DNA of 64,000 nt from JALYYC01 sp963795805 (GTDB lineage Bacteria > Chloroflexota > Dormibacteria > CF-121): NCBI GenBank assembly GCA_963795805.1, contig CAWCIV010000004.1:310001-374000 (forward strand), given 5' to 3'. Both the position numbers and the translations under genes were made by a program. Positions 9,501 through 17,354 of this stretch are shown piece after piece. Each line of letters begins with the position of its first letter. Position 1 is the first letter of the stretch. The notes beneath the pieces were generated by a model. The model was not told the DNA's origin and made no database searches. It worked only from the letters and a program-made list of their open reading frames with translations.

Positions 9501-9654
9501 GGTAGACGTGGACCTCAGCTTTGCCCGTTACCTGATCAGCCGCGGAAGGGGCAGCGAGGCCGTTGCCCCACTCGGTCGAATCGAGGCCTGGCTTGATGCT
9601 TCGGGTTACAGTTTCGGCCGCCGCGAAATCGCCGAACTCCGCCGAAGCACCTAA
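6532..9654 (+). CDS. class III nucleotide cyclase / AAA ATPase / TPR regulator
   Basis: The product has about 1040 residues. The N terminus is a class III adenylate/guanylate cyclase domain (LLTVLFADVVGSTEL with a metal Asp, then KFIGDAVMVVFG and GDAVNVAARLQ). An AAA/STAND-like ATPase follows, with Walker A GAAGIGKSR and Walker B VVVVDDLQWADP. The C-terminal 450 residues are helical TPR-type repeats. This arrangement is common in actinobacterial and chloroflexal signalling proteins whose inputs are unknown. The ATG at 6532 fits the family start EERRLLTVLFAD; an ATG at 6502 would add ten residues. Confidence 0.88.
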   Translation: MREERRLLTVLFADVVGSTELGSQTDPEVLRQQMTRYYERMKEVAETHGGMVEKFIGDAVMVVFGVPRLHDDDAERAVRCGLAMQGAMAELNRELATELEVRVGINSGEAVVRSEDDGQFIVGDAVNVAARLQQNAEAGEVLAGSLTEQLTRAAVEYDRRPQIVAKGKTEPLRAFRAVLAKTAVPRQFRGVPGLRAPLIGRDRELEYMINTFSRVVEDRQAHLFTLLGAAGIGKSRLIDEGLRRIATDFSPHVRQGRCLPYGKGITYWPFIEIVRADAGISLEDDRETAIGKLLERLASLPLPAEQVRAIERRLAVVLGVEAADAAIPDVPAARVNAELAWAIRRHIEALAADNPVVVVVDDLQWADPAILELLEHVTQRSTTVPVLWLCVARPEFLETHPQWGAGRSNTSLITLNPLNPAETSTLISRLLEVEDIPPALHQRLLERSEGNPLFCEEFLRMLIDEGQLLHVEKRWRAEAGVEEIRVPESIQALLAARLDSLPDAQKQVLKAASVVGERFTAEQIAALGGDADAMATLEELLRTGLVLEDAVEANGGSFRFKHLLVRDMAYNALSKKDRGDLHERFARHLERVTGDRADEYAEIIAHHAERAHLLSREMRLPVETVRPRARMALRWNLFLAERARSRNEWASVEDRIASARATIDDLYGEDLGADGLRLQLLEADKNANLGRYDASVAIAAEVVQQAAGIERWDLAAAAQLCIAQIEQRRDASSSRNAGRIAEAARLFRLAGDPVGELTTQWMDVLGLLGNNHWPSTFSQGESLAERAASLNEPARAAYWFSMLALFAAKAGQPQNARRNIARATALVMQGGVRSATYVVVAQASLEMLSDDLERASQRLRDAIAADEYDGYATIFFQRTLSECLTKSGGLVEADAVLDDALKRSEKSGELWNRCELFAKRGVVGVRSRDLVAAEGYVRQSLETALPGDPSGAVESNWALAELRAAQGRDDEAEAAYRRISAVTTEYYDVLVDVDLSFARYLISRGRGSEAVAPLGRIEAWLDASGYSFGRREIAELRRST

Positions 9655-9681
9655 CTGGGTTGGGGCTGGAGCCCGGCGTCC

Positions 9682-9828
9682 TTAGCCGCCGAACTTGTTG
9701 AACAGGTTGAAGACCGGGGTGTAAGCCTGCGTGAATGCCTGCCAGGTGAGCCAGGCGATCGCGAGCAAGATCCCGATGATCAACACCGCTTCCACCATGT
9801 CGATCCAGTGGTGGATGTGCCTTGCCAT
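9682..9828 (-). CDS. 48-residue single-span membrane peptide
   Basis: A strong AGGAGG lies eight bases before the ATG at 9828. The peptide begins MARHIHHWIDMVEAVLII and has one membrane span (about residues 12-30). A short aromatic tail ends NLFNKFGG. No family is recognised. The excellent ribosome binding site and the membrane-spanning pattern support a real small gene. It lies alone between two plus-strand genes. Confidence 0.6.
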   Translation of the reverse strand: MARHIHHWIDMVEAVLIIGILLAIAWLTWQAFTQAYTPVFNLFNKFGG

Positions 9829-9918
9829 TCCAAAACCTCCTGAAATGAGCGTAGGGCGAGCCCAAAACAGCGTCAATAGGCCGAATGGACGTCCCGTCGC
9901 TTGGTAGACTCCGAAGCC

Positions 9919-10491
9919 ATGCCGAGCACGCGCGCCGAGGCCTGGGCGACGCTGAACGAGTTCACCACGGTCCCCCACCTGATCAAGCACGGGTTGGGCG
10001 TCGAGGCGGCGATGCGGGCCTATGCGCCCCGTTACGGCGGCGACCCCGAAAGCTGGGGGATCGCGGGACTTCTCCATGATTTCGACTTCGAGCGTTACCC
10101 GGAGGTCGGCCAGCACGCCGTCAAGGGCGCGGCGATCCTCAAGGAGCGCGGCTGGCCGGAGGAGATCTGGTACACGGTCCTCTCCCACGCCGACTATGCC
10201 GACGCGCCCAGGACCACGCCGATGCAGAAGGTTCTCTACGCGGCCGATGAGTTGGTCGGCTTCGTCGCCGCCGTCGCCCTGGTCCGGCCGAGCAAGGCAG
10301 TCGCCGACGTGGATGTCACGTCGGTCAAGAAGAAGTTCAAGGACAAGGCCTTTGCCCGGGGCGTCCACCGGGAACAGATCTTCAGCGGCACAGAGGCCCT
10401 GGGCGTCCCCCTCGACGAACACATCCAGATCGTGATCGACGCGCTCAAGGCGAACGCCGAGCCGCTCGGCCTGGCGGGCGTCCCCGCCTAA
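9919..10491 (+). CDS. HD-domain hydrolase family protein
   Basis: The product has 190 residues with the HD-superfamily signature GLLHDFDFERYP, where the His-Asp pair binds metal, and a downstream His in VLSHADYADAP. The motifs HLIKHGLGVEAAMRAYA and ADELVGFVAAVALVRPSK resemble putative phosphohydrolases acting on nucleotides or related phosphates. The substrate is unknown. The ATG at 9919 is preceded by TAGACT eight bases upstream, possibly a -10 box of a leaderless mRNA. Its stop codon overlaps that of the convergent ABC ATPase. Confidence 0.75.
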   Translation: MPSTRAEAWATLNEFTTVPHLIKHGLGVEAAMRAYAPRYGGDPESWGIAGLLHDFDFERYPEVGQHAVKGAAILKERGWPEEIWYTVLSHADYADAPRTTPMQKVLYAADELVGFVAAVALVRPSKAVADVDVTSVKKKFKDKAFARGVHREQIFSGTEALGVPLDEHIQIVIDALKANAEPLGLAGVPA

Positions 10492-11141
10492 TTCAGCTGC
10501 CCGTCCCGCATCTGCAGGACGCGGTCGGCGCCGGTCAGCATCGCCGGGTCGTGGGTGACGACCACCACGCTGCCCTGGCCGAGGCTGCGGTACTCGGCCA
10601 ATAGATTGATGACGTCGCGGCCGGTCGCCTGATCGAGGGATGCCGTCGGCTCGTCGGCGAACACGACCGCCGGCCGGTGCACCATGGCCCTGGCGACCGC
10701 GACCCGCTGCCGCTCACCGATCGAGAGCTCGTAGGGACGCTTGCGCAGCTTATCGGCCAGCCCCACGCGTCGCAGCAGCTCCTGCGCGTACGCCGCCGTC
10801 TCGTGGTCCCGCTTCACGGCGCCGACCATCACGTTCTCCAGCGCGCTGAGGTAGTTGATCAAAAAGTGCTGCTGGAAGACGAAGCCGAAGCGGCGCCGGC
10901 GCAGCCGCATCAGACCCGGGATCGACATCGTTCCATACTCGCTGCCCTCGAAGGTCACACGCCCCCGCGTTGGGGGCTTCAGTCCGGACAGCAAGTACAT
11001 CAAGGAGCTCTTGCCCGACCCGGACGGCCCGATCAGGCCGACGAAGCTACCAGCCTCGATTGCCAGCGAGACCGTGTTGACGGCATGCGCGACCGTTGCG
11101 CCGCTCCGGTACTCGAGCACGAGGTCCTGGGCGCGTAGCAT
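10488..11141 (-). CDS. ABC transporter ATPase, LolD/MacB type
   Basis: This 217-residue nucleotide-binding domain has Walker A GPSGSGKSS, Q-loop FVFQQHFLINYLSALENV, signature LSIGERQRVAVARA (IGE instead of GGQ) and Walker B VVFADEPTASLD. These features match the LolD/MacB/FtsE group, which partner FtsX-type permeases. The start ATG overlaps the stop of the upstream permease (TGATG), so the two are translationally coupled. Lipoprotein release, drug export or mechanotransmission are all possible. Confidence 0.88.
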   Translation of the reverse strand: MLRAQDLVLEYRSGATVAHAVNTVSLAIEAGSFVGLIGPSGSGKSSLMYLLSGLKPPTRGRVTFEGSEYGTMSIPGLMRLRRRRFGFVFQQHFLINYLSALENVMVGAVKRDHETAAYAQELLRRVGLADKLRKRPYELSIGERQRVAVARAMVHRPAVVFADEPTASLDQATGRDVINLLAEYRSLGQGSVVVVTHDPAMLTGADRVLQMRDGQLN

Positions 11142-12889
11142 CAATCTCTCCGCTCGATGATCGAAATGGGATCGAGCCGCAAGAGCTGCCAGGCCACCGT
11201 GCCCATCCCGAAGACAAACACCATGACGGGGATCGGCAGCGTATGCGTGATCATCAGGTTCCAGTCGAAGACATTCATCAAAAGGCCGTGGGGAACGATG
11301 AAGATGCTGTTGAACCAGCCGAGCACGGCGACACCGAGCCCGACGCCAAGGATCCAGGCGGCCAGCGTCACCCCCAGCGACTCCCAGGCGACCCGCATGA
11401 TCAGGCCCCAGCGGCTGTAGCCGATGGCGGCGAGCAGGCCGAACTCGTTCATGCGCTGCCGGAAGAAGAGATTGTTCAAGAGGCCCACGACGAGTGACAG
11501 GACGATCGTGACCAGGATGATCAGGAACTTGTTGATGGTGTCGAGATTGGCGATCAGGCTGTCGATCTTGCCCTTGATGTATGCCCAATCAAAAAGCCGA
11601 AACGGTTGGGTGCCGATCAGCCGCACCATCTGATCGTGCACCTGCTGCTCCTGACCCGCTTGCGGCACGACCACGAGCCCCTGGTACCGCCGCTCGAAGA
11701 GGTAATGCGAGGTCATGTATTCGAGGGGGATCACGCCAATCCGGGTCGGCCCGCTCAGGATGCCTACGACCGTAAAGGTGTCAGGCAGCCTGTCCAGTTC
11801 GTCGATGTTGTTACCGACCTTGCCGCCGACCCCGACGTTCCTGGCCCGGGCCACTTCTTCCGAGATTGCGATTTCGTTGACGTTCGCCTGGGGGAGTCGA
11901 CCGGCGACCAACCGGTCCTGGTAGAGATTCAGCAACCGTTGCATGCCGCTACGGTCAACCCCGTACAGATCGAACTGGGCATTCCCGGCGAGCAGGTTGA
12001 TGTCAAGGTTGGAGTAGGCATCGCGGCGCACGAAGTCCGCGCCGGCGATCTTCGCACTCGCCGCCTGTAGTTGATCGAGGCCCGGCTGGGGTGCCTCGAA
12101 CGACCCCAGACTGGTGGTCAGTCCGTCGAGCGCCAGCTTGAATTGGTCGATCGCCTGGCTTGGCGACGGCGGCACCGGAAGGTTCGAAATCGCCGCTCCC
12201 GCCTTGTTCAGGGCGGCGGTGTCCCGGTTCATGTTGAGCAGGGATTGCTGCAGCCCGGCCGCATCCGATGAGGCGGCGGTGGCGGCACTGTGCAGGCGGC
12301 CGATTTGGGCCGTGTCCGGAAGGATTGACCGCAGAATGGTTTGATGTTGCTGGATGTAGGCGAACAGTGGAGTCGGGTCCGATGGGTTCTGGATCAGCTT
12401 TTGCTCCAGCTGGGTAAAGGCCTGTTCCTCTGCCTGGAGGCGCTGCACGCGCACGATCACGTCGCCCAGCGGCAGCAGGTCGCCGCGGAGACGCGCGGCA
12501 TAGTAGCGTGCGTTGCTGGCGTCGATCTGCAACTGCTGGACGAGCGGAAGCTGAGCCCGGACCTGTGCCGGCAACGCCGTGACGGCGTCGTAGTAGGACG
12601 AGATCCCGCCCGGCCCGTCCAGCGTATCCAGCTGCGACTTGACATCGCGCAGGTGCGACAACGACGCTTGCAGCGGGTTCGCGAGATCCTGGTCCCTGGT
12701 CGCCTTGGGGGCGACCAGGATCAGCTTCTGGTAACTACCGTAGGTGGCGTAGGCGGTCTCCTTGGCGGAGGCCAGCAGCGAATCGGTGACCACGACGCCC
12801 AGGATCGCCAGCGCGAGGATCCCGATGACGGGAAGAACTTTGCGCTTGTTGCGCAGGTAGAAGTGCGTCAGCGACAGCGGATTTTCCAT
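11141..12889 (-). CDS. FtsX-like ABC transporter permease with long extracytoplasmic domain
   Basis: This 582-residue protein has one N-terminal membrane span (about residues 17-38). A long extracytoplasmic region rich in Ala, Gln and Leu follows, including a predicted coiled-coil stretch (about residues 70-290). Three C-terminal spans form the FtsX domain (about residues 450-575). It pairs with the LolD-type ATPase encoded immediately downstream. The large coiled-coil insertion before the MacB-type periplasmic core is unusual and may contact the envelope or a partner protein. Confidence 0.82.
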   Translation of the reverse strand: MENPLSLTHFYLRNKRKVLPVIGILALAILGVVVTDSLLASAKETAYATYGSYQKLILVAPKATRDQDLANPLQASLSHLRDVKSQLDTLDGPGGISSYYDAVTALPAQVRAQLPLVQQLQIDASNARYYAARLRGDLLPLGDVIVRVQRLQAEEQAFTQLEQKLIQNPSDPTPLFAYIQQHQTILRSILPDTAQIGRLHSAATAASSDAAGLQQSLLNMNRDTAALNKAGAAISNLPVPPSPSQAIDQFKLALDGLTTSLGSFEAPQPGLDQLQAASAKIAGADFVRRDAYSNLDINLLAGNAQFDLYGVDRSGMQRLLNLYQDRLVAGRLPQANVNEIAISEEVARARNVGVGGKVGNNIDELDRLPDTFTVVGILSGPTRIGVIPLEYMTSHYLFERRYQGLVVVPQAGQEQQVHDQMVRLIGTQPFRLFDWAYIKGKIDSLIANLDTINKFLIILVTIVLSLVVGLLNNLFFRQRMNEFGLLAAIGYSRWGLIMRVAWESLGVTLAAWILGVGLGVAVLGWFNSIFIVPHGLLMNVFDWNLMITHTLPIPVMVFVFGMGTVAWQLLRLDPISIIERRD

Positions 12890-12922
12890 GCACGCTCATC
12901 CCATGATAGGTGGCGTCCACGA

Positions 12923-13819
12923 TCAACCGCTGCGCCGATCTGGCTTGACTTTGCGGCGTCGCGGCGGGACTGGAGCCGGAAGCGCGCGCGGGTAGGTTCC
13001 CAGGACTTCCAGGAAGGTGGTGACCCGGCGTGCCGCCCGGATCGACGCCGCCACGGGCTTGTCGGACCGCCGCCCGTCGAGGTCGAGGTAGAAAACATAT
13101 TCCCAGGGTGGATCTTTGCGGGGGCGGGACTCGAGCTTTGACAGGTTGACGCCGGCCTCGTTGAAACAGGCGAGCAAGGCGAAGAGGGCACCGGGCTCGT
13201 TTCGCACCGCGCAAACCAGTGAGGTCTTCCAGCCGAGCGACTTGCGCTTCAGCCGAGGGGGTTTTGGCCGGCCGGGGCCGCGCCGGCTGACCAGGAAGAA
13301 GCGGGTGATATTCTCCTGGACCGTCTGGATCCGTTCCGCGACGATCTCGAGTCCGTACAGTTCGGCGGCGCGCCGGCTGGCGATGGCTGCCTGGTCCGCG
13401 CGACCCTCGGCCTGCACCATGCGCGCCGCCCCGGCCGTGTCGTAGACCGGGATGGGGTCGAGACGCTCCCGCACGACGAAGGCCTCACACTGCGCCAGCG
13501 CCTGTGGGTGCGACAGAACCCGCTTGCGCTCGGTCCGGTCGCTCTCCGGTAACGCAAGCAGGCAGTGGTCAACCTGCAGCGCAACCTCGCCGACGACCAT
13601 CACGCGGTACTCGAGGAGCAGGTCGTAGGTCTCCAGCACGCTCCCCGCCTGGGAGTTCTCAATGGGGACCAACGCCAGGTCCAGGGTTCGGTCCGCCACC
13701 CGGTGGAAGACATGGCGGAGGGTGCGCAACGCGACTGATTCAGCCGTGGGATAGTTCGCGTGGAGGGCCTCTTCGGAGTACGCGCCGGGCTCGCCTTGAT
13801 AGCCGATCGTCAGGGGCAT
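12923..13819 (-). CDS. pheA: prephenate dehydratase
   Basis: This stand-alone prephenate dehydratase converts prephenate to phenylpyruvate in phenylalanine synthesis. The catalytic domain (about residues 1-185) shows GYQGEPGAYSE, IENSQAGSV, HPQALAQC and the key Thr-Arg in NITRFF. A C-terminal ACT regulatory domain follows (NEPGALFALLACFNEAGVNLSKLESRP), expected to bind phenylalanine. The tail is basic. The ATG at 13819 fits family starts (MPLTIGYQG). It is divergent from glutaryl-CoA dehydrogenase over a shared AT-rich box. Confidence 0.92.
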   Translation of the reverse strand: MPLTIGYQGEPGAYSEEALHANYPTAESVALRTLRHVFHRVADRTLDLALVPIENSQAGSVLETYDLLLEYRVMVVGEVALQVDHCLLALPESDRTERKRVLSHPQALAQCEAFVVRERLDPIPVYDTAGAARMVQAEGRADQAAIASRRAAELYGLEIVAERIQTVQENITRFFLVSRRGPGRPKPPRLKRKSLGWKTSLVCAVRNEPGALFALLACFNEAGVNLSKLESRPRKDPPWEYVFYLDLDGRRSDKPVAASIRAARRVTTFLEVLGTYPRALPAPVPPRRRKVKPDRRSG

Positions 13820-13836
13820 GGAGGTTCCAGCCACTC

Positions 13837-13844
13837 TATACAAT
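13837..13844. promoter_or_regulatory. divergent -10 box between pheA and glutaryl-CoA dehydrogenase
   Basis: TATACAAT reads as TACAAT toward the dehydrogenase and as TTGTATAG toward pheA. On the plus strand it ends 9 bp before an in-frame TTG at 13854, which would make that mRNA leaderless. No good -35 element is visible. Confidence 0.35.
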
Positions 13845-13853
13845 GAGGGCGCT

Positions 13854-15014
13854 TTGCCCCCCCTCGTTGACTTTTATCGCGTCGACGACATGCTGAATGA
13901 GGAGGAGCGGCTCGTTCGCTCGACCATCGGCCGGTTCGTCGATCAACGATTCCTGCCGCTCGTCGCCGACCACTACGAGCGCGGGACATTCCCCTCGGAG
14001 CTCGTTCCCGAGCTGGCCAAACTGGGGGTCTTTGGGATGCATCTTCATGGATACGGCGCTGCCGGGTTGTCCAACGTGATGTACGGTCTCGCCTGCCAGG
14101 AATTGGAGCGGGGCGACAGCGGGCTGCGGAGCTTCGTCTCGGTGCAGGGATCGCTCTGCATGTTTCCCATCAACCGCTACGGATCCGATGAACAGAAGAC
14201 CCGCTGGTTACCTGGAATGGCGAAGGGCGAGGTGATCGGCTGCTTCGGCCTCACCGAGCCGGAGTTCGGCTCGAACCCGGCCGGCATGGCGACCCGGGCC
14301 CGCCGTGACGGGGGTGACTGGGTGCTGAACGGCACCAAGCGATGGATCACGAATGGCAATGTCGCGGACCTCGCCATCATCTGGGCGCGAACAGAGGACG
14401 GTATCCGGGGCTTTCTCGTGGAGAAAGGAACCAGGGGCTTCGAGGCGCGGCAGATCCATCACAAGCTGTCGATGCGCGCTTCGGTTACGTCGGAGCTGAT
14501 CCTCGAGGACTGCCGAATCCCCGCGGCCAACGAATTGCCGGGCGCGAGGGGGCTCAAGGGCCCGCTGTCGTGCCTCAACGAGGCGCGCTTCGGCATCGTC
14601 TGGGGCGTGCTCGGTGCGGCCATCGCCTGCTACCAGAGTGCGCTCGATTACGCGAAGGCGCGCGTGCAGTTCGACAAGCCGATCGCGGGCTACCAGCTTA
14701 CCCAGGAGAAGCTGGTCAACATGCTGACCGAGATCACCAAGGGGCAGCTCCTCGCGCTCAGGCTCGGCCGGCTGAAGGACGAGGGCAAGGCAACCGCGAC
14801 CCAGATCTCGATGGCGAAGCTGAACAATGTGCGCGAGGCGTTGACGATCGCGCGAGACGCGCGCAGCATCCTGGGCGGCAACGGGATCAGTCTCGAGTAC
14901 CCCGTGATGCGCCACATGGCCAATCTGGAGACCGTCCTGACCTACGAGGGCACGAGCGAGATCCACCTGCTTTCGGTGGGCGAAGAGATCACGGGCATTC
15001 CCGCCTTCAAATAG
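13854..15014 (+). CDS. gcdH: glutaryl-CoA dehydrogenase-type acyl-CoA dehydrogenase
   Basis: This acyl-CoA dehydrogenase of about 386 residues has the glutaryl-CoA dehydrogenase pattern: GCFGLTEPEFGSNPAGM (FAD/substrate loop), WITNGNVADLAIIWAR, FGIVWGVLGAA, and the catalytic Glu in TYEGTSEIH. It would oxidise and decarboxylate glutaryl-CoA in lysine or aromatic breakdown. I favour the TTG at 13854 because the divergent -10 box lies between it and the ATG at 13818. The ATG remains possible and would add 12 residues. Its stop is 4 bp from the convergent GDPD stop. Confidence 0.85.
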   Translation: MPPLVDFYRVDDMLNEEERLVRSTIGRFVDQRFLPLVADHYERGTFPSELVPELAKLGVFGMHLHGYGAAGLSNVMYGLACQELERGDSGLRSFVSVQGSLCMFPINRYGSDEQKTRWLPGMAKGEVIGCFGLTEPEFGSNPAGMATRARRDGGDWVLNGTKRWITNGNVADLAIIWARTEDGIRGFLVEKGTRGFEARQIHHKLSMRASVTSELILEDCRIPAANELPGARGLKGPLSCLNEARFGIVWGVLGAAIACYQSALDYAKARVQFDKPIAGYQLTQEKLVNMLTEITKGQLLALRLGRLKDEGKATATQISMAKLNNVREALTIARDARSILGGNGISLEYPVMRHMANLETVLTYEGTSEIHLLSVGEEITGIPAFK

Positions 15015-15018
15015 CGGA

Positions 15019-15765
15019 CTAGGGCCGAATCTCCCGCGGCTTGTTCGTGTAGATCGCGTTCGCCGGGAGGGCGCGGGACCACGCCAGCGCAAACGGGTCA
15101 TCGATCGTCCAGACGCCGATCAGCTTGCCTGCCGCGTGCAGGAGATGCGCGGTGTCGGGGTCGATGGCTGCCCAGTGCGGGCAGAAGACCTCCGCGCCGG
15201 CGTCGGCCATCACCCGTAACGGGTCGACCGGTCGTGACGCCTCCAGCACGCCGGTCATGATGCGTGGCTCGAGCTCGCGCACCCGCTTCACGCTGCGGTG
15301 GTCGAAGGAAATCACCACCACCTCCTCGATCATGCCGGCGGCCGCAACCGCCTCGACGACGCGCTCCTCGATCCCTTCGTATGGGAGGGGCAGATTCTTG
15401 ACCTCGATCGCGACGCCCACGTTGCCCTTCGCCAGCTCCAATACCTCGGGTAGGCTTGGGATCGTCTCGCCTGCGAAGCGCGGGTCCTTCCAGCTGCCCG
15501 CGTCGAACGCCTTCAGTTCGGCCAGCGTATAGTCCCGCACCAGCCCGGTCCCGTTCGTGGTGCGGTCGATCAAATGGTCATGGATCACGGCCAGCTGGCG
15601 GTCGTCCGAGAGGTGGACGTCGCATTCGATGACGTCGACGCCGAGCTCAATCGCGGAGCGGAACGACGCGAGGGTGTTCTCGGGACACTCATCGGCGTTG
15701 CCACGATGGCCTCCCAGCAGTGGGCGGTTTCCGCGAAACCTCGCCTGCAGGCTCTCCGCGGTCAG
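15019..15765 (-). CDS. glycerophosphodiester phosphodiesterase family protein (unusual start)
   Basis: The protein of about 248 residues has the GDPD core: GGHRGNADECPENTLASF, DVIECDVHLS, IHDH, IEVKN and a C-terminal TNKP. The family hydrolyses glycerophosphodiesters to glycerol 3-phosphate. The essential HRG...PENT motif lies upstream of any ATG, GTG or TTG in frame. The only candidate is a CTG at 15765 overlapping the aldehyde dehydrogenase stop (CTGA), or an undetected sequence error. The first conventional start (GTG at 15588) would delete the active-site His and Glu residues. Confidence 0.8.
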   Translation of the reverse strand: MTAESLQARFRGNRPLLGGHRGNADECPENTLASFRSAIELGVDVIECDVHLSDDRQLAVIHDHLIDRTTNGTGLVRDYTLAELKAFDAGSWKDPRFAGETIPSLPEVLELAKGNVGVAIEVKNLPLPYEGIEERVVEAVAAAGMIEEVVVISFDHRSVKRVRELEPRIMTGVLEASRPVDPLRVMADAGAEVFCPHWAAIDPDTAHLLHAAGKLIGVWTIDDPFALAWSRALPANAIYTNKPREIRP

Positions 15766-17246
15766 CCCTCGCTCTTTTTCGATTGCTTCTCCACCACGGG
15801 TGCCGGCCTGGTCTGGATGCCGATGAATTTCAACTCGGTCATCTCCTCGATGGCGTATTTCACGCCCTCGCGTCCGAGCCCACTCGACTTGATGCCGCCG
15901 TACGGGTAGTTGTCCTGACGGTAGATGGATGACTCGTTGATCCAGACCCCGCCAACCGCGAGGTCACGTCCAAATCGTAGGGCGCGATCGATGTTCGTGG
16001 TGAAGACGCCCGCCTGCAGTCCATAGATGGAGTCGTTGGCCTTCTCGATCGCCTCGTCGTCATCATCGAAGGGCAACACGGAGAGCACCGGCGCAAAGAC
16101 CTCTTGCAGGATCACCTTCAGGTCGTGCCTGGGGTTCACCAGGACAGTCGGCTCGACGAAGTGGTCGCGCCGTGTCCCACCGGTCGCGACCGTCGCGCCG
16201 CTCTGGCGGGCCTCGCTCACCCAGGCAATTGTCCGCTCGATGGCGCTTTCGTCGATCAGCGGCCCGAGGTCGGTCGATTCGTCGAGCGGATCGCCGAGCT
16301 TGAGGGCCCGCACTTTCGGAATGAAGCGCTCGAGGAACCGGTCCAGCACCGGGCGCTGCACGTAGAGCCGTTGCGCCGAGATGCAGACCTGGCCGGCATA
16401 GGCGAAGGCCGCGCGCACGATTGCGGTGGCGGCCAGTTCGAGGTCCGCGTCGTCGCAGATGATGTTGGGGGAATTCGAGCCAAGCTCGAGCGTAACGCGT
16501 TTCAGGCCGGCCGCCTTGAGGAGTTGCTCGCCGACTTCCATGCTTCCCGTGAAGCTGATCTTGTTGATGCGCGGATCGCGCACCAGCGGGTCGCCGATCG
16601 CCCCGCCACTGCCGACGACCACGTTCAACGCGCCGTTCGGCAGTCCCGCATCGGTCAGCGTGCGGGCCAGCTTCAGGGCCGAGATCGGCGTCTTGCTCGC
16701 CGGCTTGAGCACGACGGTGTTGCCGCCCGCGAGCGCCGGAGCGACCTTGTGGCTGACCAGGTTCAGTGGAAAGTTGAAGGGGCTGATGGCGGCCACGACC
16801 CCGATCGGCTGCCGGATGACCATGCCCCAGCGCTGTTCGCCGTTGAGCGCGGCATCCATGGGCAATGCCTCGCCGGTCATCGACTTGATCTGTTCAGCGG
16901 CGAAAAGGAAAACCTGGACCGATCGCATCACTTCGGCCCGGGCGTCTCGGATTGGCTTACCGGCCTCGAGCGCGATCGTCCGCGCGAAGTCCTCCTTTCG
17001 TTCGGCGATCAGGTCCGATGTCCTCCGTAGGATCCGGGCCTTTTCATGCGCCGGCATCCGGCGCATCACGGTGTCGAAGGTCCGGCGAGCCGAGGCAATG
17101 GCCGCCTCGAGGTCCGCGGGACCCGCCTGGCCCACCTCGGCGACGAGCTCGCCATTGAAGGGGCTGATGACCTTGAGCGCGCCGGCCCGGGTGGGGACCT
17201 CTGCCCCGTCGAGCCAGAGCCCGATCGGCTTTTCGACGACTGCCAC
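15762..17246 (-). CDS. NAD(P)-dependent aldehyde dehydrogenase
   Basis: This 494-residue aldehyde dehydrogenase has the cofactor-binding region AISPFNFPLNL and VVLKPASKTP, the catalytic Glu in ELGSNSPNIICDDAD, and the nucleophile Cys in FAYAGQVCISAQR. The GGVWINESSIYRQDNYPYGG and GREGVKYAIEEMTELK motifs resemble the lactaldehyde/GapN-like group, so a non-phosphorylating glyceraldehyde-3-phosphate or related dehydrogenase is possible. The substrate is not determined. The stop overlaps the presumed start of the GDPD gene, suggesting one transcript. Confidence 0.88.
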   Translation of the reverse strand: MAVVEKPIGLWLDGAEVPTRAGALKVISPFNGELVAEVGQAGPADLEAAIASARRTFDTVMRRMPAHEKARILRRTSDLIAERKEDFARTIALEAGKPIRDARAEVMRSVQVFLFAAEQIKSMTGEALPMDAALNGEQRWGMVIRQPIGVVAAISPFNFPLNLVSHKVAPALAGGNTVVLKPASKTPISALKLARTLTDAGLPNGALNVVVGSGGAIGDPLVRDPRINKISFTGSMEVGEQLLKAAGLKRVTLELGSNSPNIICDDADLELAATAIVRAAFAYAGQVCISAQRLYVQRPVLDRFLERFIPKVRALKLGDPLDESTDLGPLIDESAIERTIAWVSEARQSGATVATGGTRRDHFVEPTVLVNPRHDLKVILQEVFAPVLSVLPFDDDDEAIEKANDSIYGLQAGVFTTNIDRALRFGRDLAVGGVWINESSIYRQDNYPYGGIKSSGLGREGVKYAIEEMTELKFIGIQTRPAPVVEKQSKKSEG

Positions 17247-17354
17247 TCGCCAATCGTAGCGAACTCTTTACATCGGCCCTGCAAGTGCAAGAAAGAGCGC
17301 GGATGGGCGTGACATTTGCAGCGAAGGACGGATGTCGTTCCATCGCGCCCCGCC

